DNA from: a virus
Reading direction: 5' to 3' (one strand)
IMG/VR virus record: IMGVR_UViG_3300017788_002882
Location: 1-64,000 of that record
DNA length: 64,000 nt
Part shown: positions 58,380 to 64,000 of the stretch, one piece after another
Position numbering within the stretch: the stretch's first letter is position 1
Layout of the letters: each line of letters opens with the position of its first letter
The notes under the pieces: model-generated
Told to the model about the DNA's origin: nothing
Seen by the model: only the letters and a program-made list of their open reading frames with translations
Database searches by the model: none
Translations under genes and position numbers: made by a program

Positions 58380-58826
58380 ATGATTGTTTATTATGAAAAT
58401 TTTTTGAATTCATCAGAATGTGAGTACTTTACGAATTTATATAAAATAGAAAACGACCAGTATTGCGATGATGATATTTACAAATTTTATTTTATTAATT
58501 TAATAGGAAGAGAATTAATTACCGATAGGTTTTCAACCTTTATATTCAAGAAGTTTAGAGTTCAAATGCTCAACGAATCAATAAATCAGTCTACTATCCC
58601 ACATCGGCACGTAAATCCTTGGTCTTTCATTATTTTTCTTAACGATAATTTTACAGGAGGTGAAGTAATTTTTGACAAAATAAGCTATACCCCCAAAACA
58701 GGAGATATGATTTATTTTTCAGGTGAAGAAAACCACAAAGTCAATAATTGTATTGGAAATAGATATACCTTAGTTGGATTTATGCACAATAACCCAATGA
58801 ATGTAAAAAAAAACACTCTTATATGA
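58380..58826 (+). CDS. Prolyl-4-hydroxylase-like 2OG-Fe(II) oxygenase (copy b)
   Basis: The 148-residue paralogue of the 57896 gene: QSTIPHRHVNPWSFIIFLND, GGEVIFDK, PKTGDMIYFSGEENHKVNN and GNRYTLVGFM. The pair HRH again replaces HxD. Copies a and b share about half of their residues by eye. The start lies seven bases after the copy-a stop and the end overlaps the SGNH gene by ATGA. Confidence 0.75.
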   Translation: MIVYYENFLNSSECEYFTNLYKIENDQYCDDDIYKFYFINLIGRELITDRFSTFIFKKFRVQMLNESINQSTIPHRHVNPWSFIIFLNDNFTGGEVIFDKISYTPKTGDMIYFSGEENHKVNNCIGNRYTLVGFMHNNPMNVKKNTLI

Positions 58827-59647
58827 AAAAAAAACTTCTATTAACAATGGGATGTTCCTTCACAGAGGGAGTAGGATGTTATGACCCTGAAGTTGTCTCA
58901 TACAAAGTTGGTGATAAAACAAAGTATAAAAAAACAGAAGAAGTTTATTACATTAGTAAAGAAAGATTTCACAAATATTCTTGGCCATCACATCTTCAAA
59001 AACAACTCAATTATGATACTCTAATCAATTTAGGGTTTGGTGGGTCATCCACCTCAGGTAATGTAAAAGTTTGGTTCGAAAAATACTATAATAAAAATTT
59101 TTCTGACGAGTTTGACGTTTTGGTTCTTTGGTTATTACCATCTCCAACTAGATTTTCATTCTACAGAGATTCCACACTGATGAATATAAACCCACTGATG
59201 GAAAAAAACATTTACAATGTTCATAGTTACGAAATCGGAAAAGAATATTTAAAATTCATAAATGATTTAGATATGGACCCAATTCTTGAACAAATTTTTT
59301 ATGTCAAAATTATGGAAGAACATTGTATTTCTAAGAAATACAAATTTCTGTATACTCCAATTGATTACCGTCAAAATACTTTTTTTGAAAAATTTCACAA
59401 TATAAATAATATGATGAAATTTAATCAATCTATTTTCCCTAACTTCGAAGAAAACTCAAATATGAAATCACTTGTTTGTAGTCATCCAAATGAACTTGGT
59501 TATCAATATATCTCTAATAATTTATATAATTGGATTAAAACAAATAATCCCGAAATTATTTCAGATAAAAAACCAAACAAATTTGAATCCAAATGGGATG
59601 GTTATCCAATTTTTAACCATTCACGTGAAGTCAAAATACCTATCTAA
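58823..59647 (+). CDS. SGNH/GDSL hydrolase-like protein (274 residues)
   Basis: The N-terminus TMGCSFTEGVGCYDPEV resembles block I with its nucleophile Ser, NLGFGGSSTSGN is block II, and SHPNELGYQYISNNLYNWI near the end is the block V His region. SGNH enzymes are esterases or acyltransferases acting on acyl groups of sugars or lipids. Together with the transferase genes it could add or remove acyl groups. No signal peptide, so it acts in the cytoplasm. Confidence 0.65.
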   Translation: MKKKLLLTMGCSFTEGVGCYDPEVVSYKVGDKTKYKKTEEVYYISKERFHKYSWPSHLQKQLNYDTLINLGFGGSSTSGNVKVWFEKYYNKNFSDEFDVLVLWLLPSPTRFSFYRDSTLMNINPLMEKNIYNVHSYEIGKEYLKFINDLDMDPILEQIFYVKIMEEHCISKKYKFLYTPIDYRQNTFFEKFHNINNMMKFNQSIFPNFEENSNMKSLVCSHPNELGYQYISNNLYNWIKTNNPEIISDKKPNKFESKWDGYPIFNHSREVKIPI

Positions 59648-59683
59648 TAATGATAAAAAAAAAATTTTTGTTATTATATATCT

Positions 59684-60733
59684 ATGAACTCAGAGGTAGA
59701 CTTAAAAAAATATTTTTGTACAGTACCATTCAAAAACTTGGAGATTCACACTAATGTCTGTTTTGCATGCTGTCCATCTTGGTTGCCAAACAAAATAGAA
59801 ACCTCAGAAATTCCTTTGAAGGAAGTTTGGAATAGTACTCCAATGACTGACATTCGGGAATCAATAATTGATGGATCCTTCAAATACTGTGATAAAGAAT
59901 TATGTCCTTATTTGAGTAAACTTATCAACTTTGGTGAAACATCTGGCCCCGTCCAATTGAAAACTGAATCTACACCTAAATCTCCATTTTTGAATGAAGG
60001 ACCAAAAGTCTTGGTAATGAATTTCGATAGGACTTGTAATTATAAATGTCCATCTTGTAGAGTAGATTTGATTGTAGAGGATAAAAAAGGAATACAACGA
60101 GTAGAAAAAACAATAGAGGAAATAGATTCCTTTTACTCCAAGGACGTTAAGACATTATATATAACAGGTTCAGGGGACCCATTTATATCCGTAGGTTTCA
60201 GAAACTACTTGCGTAATTTTGACCCCAAGAAATATCCTAAACTGAAGTCGATTCATTTTCATACTAATGCATCGATGTGGAATAAAGAAATGTGGGATAG
60301 TATGCCAAATGTTCACAAATACGTCAAAAGTTGTGAGATAAGTATAGATGCTGGGACAAAAGATACTTACGAAAACAAAACAAGATTAGGAGGAAAGTGG
60401 GATAATCTCATAGAAAATTTAAATTTCATAAATACAATTCCGAGTTTGAAATATGTCAAAACATCATTTGTAGTACAAGATTCGAACTACAGGGAGATGG
60501 AATTATTCTACAATATAATGTACTCAATTTTCGGAAAAAAAGTTGGGGTGTTCTTTGGAAAAATAACTAACTGGGGAACATTCGGTGAAGATGAATTTAA
60601 ATCGAAACAAGTATGGGATAATTCGCATCCCGAACATGAATTATTCAAAGAAGAATTCAATAAAATTAGTAAGAACAAATATATGTTCCATAACTTACAC
60701 GAATTTACAGATAAAACCAAAACTTTGATATAA
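59684..60733 (+). CDS. Radical SAM enzyme with N-terminal SPASM-like cysteines (349 residues)
   Basis: FDRTCNYKCPSC near residue 115 gives the CxxxCxxC cluster ligands of radical SAM enzymes, followed by LYITGSGDPFIS and SIDAGTKDTYENKTRLGGKW of the barrel. The N-terminus has Cys12, Cys26, Cys29 and Cys30 (YFCTVPFKN, NVCFACCPSW) plus YCDKELCPYL, a likely auxiliary-cluster region of SPASM type. Such enzymes modify ribosomal peptides or sugars. It lies with oxygenases and a sulfotransferase; the substrate is unknown. Confidence 0.8.
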   Translation: MNSEVDLKKYFCTVPFKNLEIHTNVCFACCPSWLPNKIETSEIPLKEVWNSTPMTDIRESIIDGSFKYCDKELCPYLSKLINFGETSGPVQLKTESTPKSPFLNEGPKVLVMNFDRTCNYKCPSCRVDLIVEDKKGIQRVEKTIEEIDSFYSKDVKTLYITGSGDPFISVGFRNYLRNFDPKKYPKLKSIHFHTNASMWNKEMWDSMPNVHKYVKSCEISIDAGTKDTYENKTRLGGKWDNLIENLNFINTIPSLKYVKTSFVVQDSNYREMELFYNIMYSIFGKKVGVFFGKITNWGTFGEDEFKSKQVWDNSHPEHELFKEEFNKISKNKYMFHNLHEFTDKTKTLI

Positions 60734-61293
60734 TGAAAATATTGGTATTATCTCATACTAGAAGTGGTTCTACTACCTTATGTAAATGGATTTCGAGGGA
60801 GATGAAGATTGAGTTGGATGAAACTCCATATAATAAAAAAACTTTCTATTCAGTTTTTGATAAGAAAGATATAGTTAGAAAAATAGTCATTGAGGAATTC
60901 GCACCTCCGAACCATGTAATTCTTAAATTTGATAAAGTAATTTGTTTGACCCGTGATGATAGTGTTGAAACTGCGATAAGTTTCATCATGGCAAAAAAAA
61001 CTGATAAATGGCATGTCGAATATGATATTACTAATGATTGGATTATTGAAAATAAAAATGAAATAATACGGAGGAAAAATTGGTATGATAGTATGAAATC
61101 AGTCCTAAAAAAATATGATGTACTACAATTAAAATATGAAAACATTTATATCAATAAAACAGAATTGAAATTATTAACTGACTACCTGAATATTACAAGC
61201 CCCCAACATTTACATTTACTTGATTACACTAAAAAATATAGAAAAGATAGATTCCAATTGATTCATGATTTTGAAAGAAAAGATATTATTTAG
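60733..61293 (+). CDS. Sulfotransferase-like protein (186 residues)
   Basis: The N-terminus MKILVLSHTRSGSTTLCKWI matches the PAPS 5'-phosphosulfate loop, and VICLTRDDSVETAISF fits the 3'-phosphate-binding motif (RDxxxxxxS) near residue 78. Sulfotransferases of about 190-270 residues use PAPS to sulfate hydroxyl or amine groups. PAPS might come from the APS-kinase-like gene at 1910-2353. It follows the radical SAM gene with a TAATG overlap and is co-transcribed. Confidence 0.7.
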   Translation: MKILVLSHTRSGSTTLCKWISREMKIELDETPYNKKTFYSVFDKKDIVRKIVIEEFAPPNHVILKFDKVICLTRDDSVETAISFIMAKKTDKWHVEYDITNDWIIENKNEIIRRKNWYDSMKSVLKKYDVLQLKYENIYINKTELKLLTDYLNITSPQHLHLLDYTKKYRKDRFQLIHDFERKDII

Positions 61294-61762
61294 TGCGAAG
61301 GAATGCCAATCCATAATTTGGGACGAAACCAAAAATATAAATAATCATTCCTATGTAAGTGATAGAAGATACAACTCACAGCCAATAAAGTATGATGAAA
61401 ATACTAAATGGATATTCGAAAAACTTTCCGAGTTTTTCCAAGAAGAAACTAAGTTGAAAATCACTGCGATCAAAAATAAAATCCACTTTCATAAATTCGT
61501 TGCAGGAGATTGGTTTGGAAAACATAATGACGCAATTGACAACAGAGTTTATGCGGTTGGGGTTCTATTGAATGAAAATTTTGAGGGGGGTGACTTCAAG
61601 TTGTATAACCCCAACGAATATACATTGAATAAAACCGTTGGCAACGCTTACATATTTGAAGTAAATATAGACCATGAAATCACACCAATTTTAAGTGGAG
61701 AAAGATATTCTTTGTTATGGTTTTTACAGAAAGATAATTTGATTACAAAAACAATAATTTAA
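61265..61762 (+). CDS. Prolyl-4-hydroxylase-like 2OG-Fe(II) oxygenase (canonical HxD)
   Basis: The 165-residue protein has FHKFVAGDWFGKHNDAIDNR (HND = HxD iron ligands), VLLNENFEGGDFKLYN and the distal His with Arg in VNIDHEITPILSGERYSLLW. Unlike the two earlier P4Hc-like proteins the Asp ligand is kept. It probably hydroxylates Pro or another residue in a protein. The start overlaps the sulfotransferase gene by 29 bases. Confidence 0.8.
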   Translation: MILKEKILFSAKECQSIIWDETKNINNHSYVSDRRYNSQPIKYDENTKWIFEKLSEFFQEETKLKITAIKNKIHFHKFVAGDWFGKHNDAIDNRVYAVGVLLNENFEGGDFKLYNPNEYTLNKTVGNAYIFEVNIDHEITPILSGERYSLLWFLQKDNLITKTII

Positions 61763-62929
61763 ATGGAAATAGATTTTTGGTTTACAGATATATTCAAAGG
61801 GTCAGGTATTCAAGAAATGCTCGAAAAAATAGACAGAAATATTTCATTCAAAAATGTTGATACAGACGTAATTGATTCAAATAAATTGAACCTATTAGTT
61901 TTTGTTTGGGAAACAAGTCCAAAACTTCCATACACAACATACACTACTTCGGATGAATTTATAGATTTACTCAAAAAACTTCAGGATAAAAAGTTTTACT
62001 TTATGGCAGATTTTTCAAGAGAAGCCCACAACAGAGTAGATGAACTTAGTTTATCTTTTTTGAATAAATTGAAATCCAACGGAATAGACATCAACCGATT
62101 GGTTCTTGTTAAAAATGACTCCTTGAAAATCGGTTTACACAAAATGAAATATGAGAATTTCACATTAAATACATTTTTCTTTCCCCACTTTTTCTTATCA
62201 ACATATAACCATCTCAAACAATATATTAACCCCGAAAACGAAAGAACAAAAATAGAACCAGATAAAAAATTTCTGTGTTTAAATCGGAGGGTATTTTATC
62301 ACAAGTATCAAATTATTGAAGAGTTGTTCAAAAGAGGTTTATTGGATGAAACACGGCTAACTTGGGTAGACAATTATACCCCTCTCAAAATGATCGATTT
62401 AGATTTGGCACATAAACTAAAATTAAATGGTCTCGAGTTCAAATCCATACAATTAGAAGGCGATGTTATGTACGGTAGTAGACTATCATATCACGACGAA
62501 TTCTTATTTACAATTAATCCAGATTGGTATTATAATAGTAAAGTAGATATAATTACTGAAACCATGTTATATGACGAGGCGATACATATCACCGAGAAAA
62601 CTTACAAATCAATTTATTTAGGATTACCGTTTGTTGTATCCGCAACCAAAGGACATCTAAAACACCTACGAGACATGGGGTTCAAAACGTTCAATTCAAT
62701 CATAAATGAGGATTATGATGAAATGAATGGTAAAAATAAAGTGAAACACGTTATAGATGCTGCTATAGAATTATCGAACGTATATGATAATCCTGAAGTG
62801 ATAGAAATTTGTAAGTTCAACAGAGAACTCTATTTCGATTCTGAATTTCGGAAGAAAATTTGTAAAAAATTTTTTTTGGATAAATTACATGAAATCAAAG
62901 ATAAATCACACCCTAACTCATTAATCTAA
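61763..62929 (+). CDS. Glycosyltransferase-like protein (388 residues)
   Basis: The C-terminal half contains AIHITEKTYKSIYLGLPFVV and HLKHLRDMGFKTFNSIINED, like the nucleotide-sugar part of fucosyltransferase/exostosin-like GT-B proteins. The N-terminal half is less clear. I cannot name a GT family. The gene starts directly after the oxygenase stop. Its likely job is adding a sugar in the same pathway; a moderate-confidence call. Confidence 0.5.
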   Translation: MEIDFWFTDIFKGSGIQEMLEKIDRNISFKNVDTDVIDSNKLNLLVFVWETSPKLPYTTYTTSDEFIDLLKKLQDKKFYFMADFSREAHNRVDELSLSFLNKLKSNGIDINRLVLVKNDSLKIGLHKMKYENFTLNTFFFPHFFLSTYNHLKQYINPENERTKIEPDKKFLCLNRRVFYHKYQIIEELFKRGLLDETRLTWVDNYTPLKMIDLDLAHKLKLNGLEFKSIQLEGDVMYGSRLSYHDEFLFTINPDWYYNSKVDIITETMLYDEAIHITEKTYKSIYLGLPFVVSATKGHLKHLRDMGFKTFNSIINEDYDEMNGKNKVKHVIDAAIELSNVYDNPEVIEICKFNRELYFDSEFRKKICKKFFLDKLHEIKDKSHPNSLI

Positions 62930-62933
62930 ATTT

Positions 62934-63746
62934 ATGGAATCATTAAAATACTGGTCTCCCAATGATTTTGAAATTTCATCATTAAGATATAAACTTAATG
63001 GTCAAAAAAGAGTTAAAGAGTTCAGAACTCCAACAAGCACTGAAACTAAATCCTGTACCTATACCTATAATGATTTAGGATATAGAGGAGACTCAATGCA
63101 TAAAAATGGCTTTCGTATTATGTCAATTGGATGTTCATTGACTGAAGGAGTTGGTATTAATGATGATGAAACATGGCCTAATCAATTTACGAAAATGGTT
63201 ACTAATGGTGTGGATTTAAACTTTGGTTGTGGAGGAAGGAGTAATGATTATATTAGTAGGTGTTTATTAAGTTATTATGATTTAATTAAACCCGATTTAG
63301 TTTTAATCATGTACACTTCTTTGGAAAGACGGGAAGTGTGGACTAAAAGTAATGGTGTGAAACCATTTATGCCCCCTTGTTGGGGCTATTTGCGAGACTC
63401 TGATGAAGGAAGAAACACCTGTAATAATTTGGTTGATTTACAAAACGATAATTCTGATTTCATAAATTGGTATAAAAATCATTTGTTAATAAAATTATTC
63501 TTGGAATCGAAAAAATGTAATTGGATTTGGAATGGTTCGTTTGGAGTTCATAAAGAGTTCAAGGAATATAATAGATTTGACGGAGATTATATGAGTGATT
63601 CATTTATTGACTTAGCATCTGATGAGTCCCATCCAGGCTCAAAACATAATAAAGAATACGTTATTAAATTATTCAATCATTTGAAACAAAACTTTCCGAA
63701 TTATTTATCGAATGATTACCATTCTATTAACCAAAAATTATTTTGA
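62934..63746 (+). CDS. SGNH hydrolase-like protein (paralogue 1, 270 residues)
   Basis: SIGCSLTEGVGINDDETWPN carries the block I Ser, DLNFGCGGRSNDYISRC block II, and SDESHPGSKHNKEYVIKLF the block V His. Its N-terminal leader (SLKYWSPNDFEISSLRYKLN) is repeated in the following truncated gene, so the two form a tandem duplicate. Probably an acyl-ester hydrolase or acyltransferase of sugars. Confidence 0.65.
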   Translation: MESLKYWSPNDFEISSLRYKLNGQKRVKEFRTPTSTETKSCTYTYNDLGYRGDSMHKNGFRIMSIGCSLTEGVGINDDETWPNQFTKMVTNGVDLNFGCGGRSNDYISRCLLSYYDLIKPDLVLIMYTSLERREVWTKSNGVKPFMPPCWGYLRDSDEGRNTCNNLVDLQNDNSDFINWYKNHLLIKLFLESKKCNWIWNGSFGVHKEFKEYNRFDGDYMSDSFIDLASDESHPGSKHNKEYVIKLFNHLKQNFPNYLSNDYHSINQKLF

Positions 63747-63748
63747 AA

Positions 63749-64000
63749 ATGAAATCACTTCAATTTTGGAAACCTGAGACATTCGAAATTTCTTCATACA
63801 AATATCACCTTGACGGTAGGAAAAATAAATCCTTTAGTACATCAGGAAGTGATAATACAGGATTGTGTACATATACATATAATGAATTAGGATTTAGGGG
63901 AGATTCAATCAATAAATCTGGATTCAAAGTAATGTCAATCGGGTGTTCATTAACCGAAGGAGTCGGTGTAAATGACGATGAAACTTGGCCTTACCAATTT
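63749..64000 (+). CDS. SGNH hydrolase-like protein (paralogue 2), cut by window edge
   Basis: Only 84 codons are present. MKSLQFWKPETFEISSYKYH and SIGCSLTEGVGVNDDETWPY repeat the layout of the upstream paralogue almost motif by motif. The gene continues beyond 64000, so its C-terminus is unknown. Confidence 0.65.
   Translation, partial: MKSLQFWKPETFEISSYKYHLDGRKNKSFSTSGSDNTGLCTYTYNELGFRGDSINKSGFKVMSIGCSLTEGVGVNDDETWPYQF

Overview
The window is a 64-kb, AT-rich, almost fully coding stretch of a large tailed-phage genome. It has short intergenic gaps, ATGA and TAATG start-stop overlaps and long co-oriented gene runs. T4-like replication and recombination functions are present: a Rad50/SbcC-type gp46, an Mre11/SbcD-type gp47, a gp61-type TOPRIM primase, a RecB-type nuclease and a RuvC-fold resolvase. 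No terminase, portal, capsid, polymerase or tRNA gene was recognised here. Four independent hints point to a Bacteroidota (flavobacteria-like) host: promoters fitting TTTG-N18-21-TAnnTTTG, a complete primary-type sigma-70 factor with Bacteroidota-like regions 2 and 4, a Bacteroidota-type histone H1-like protein, and SprB-like surface-adhesin repeats in tail proteins.

Layout. From 1 to about 15.9 kb lie mostly minus-strand accessory genes: a flavodoxin-like reductase (cut by the edge), a Dps-like protein, a DNA methyltransferase, a nucleotidyltransferase plus APS-kinase-like pair, DUF3310, glutaredoxin, thioredoxin, a PcfJ-like protein, a DUF932/945 protein, a Dam methylase and DnaJ, with a few plus-strand genes between them. 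From 15.9 to 22.1 kb lie the H1-like histone, two large charged phage proteins and a lysis block (candidate holin, amidase endolysin, two nested spanin-like proteins). From 22.2 to 36.4 kb lie the sigma factor, a pyrimidine-dimer glycosylase-like protein, a fused PD-(D/E)XK nuclease/N6-methyltransferase, gp46, gp47, nuclease, primase and RuvC. From 36.4 to 45.2 kb lie five virion-type proteins, three of them with mucin-like Thr/Pro-rich linkers.

Transcription then switches to the plus strand and an unusual modification locus fills 45.3-64.0 kb. It encodes several glycosyltransferases, including a three-domain protein ending in a TibC/Aah-type O-heptosyltransferase domain; two small-molecule methyltransferases; a short DegT-like protein; a NeuD-like acyltransferase; a 912-residue protein with four tandem Hint (intein-like) domains separated by dipeptides; two duplicated SET-domain/oxygenase pairs; three prolyl-4-hydroxylase-like oxygenases; a radical SAM enzyme; a sulfotransferase-like protein; and a run of SGNH-hydrolase-like proteins that continues past the edge.

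My main inference is that this locus decorates phage proteins, most likely the neighbouring Thr/Pro-rich tail proteins. Oxygenases could hydroxylate, glycosyltransferases could O-glycosylate, and other enzymes could methylate or sulfate. No biochemical role in this window has been tested; functions rest on motifs read by eye.
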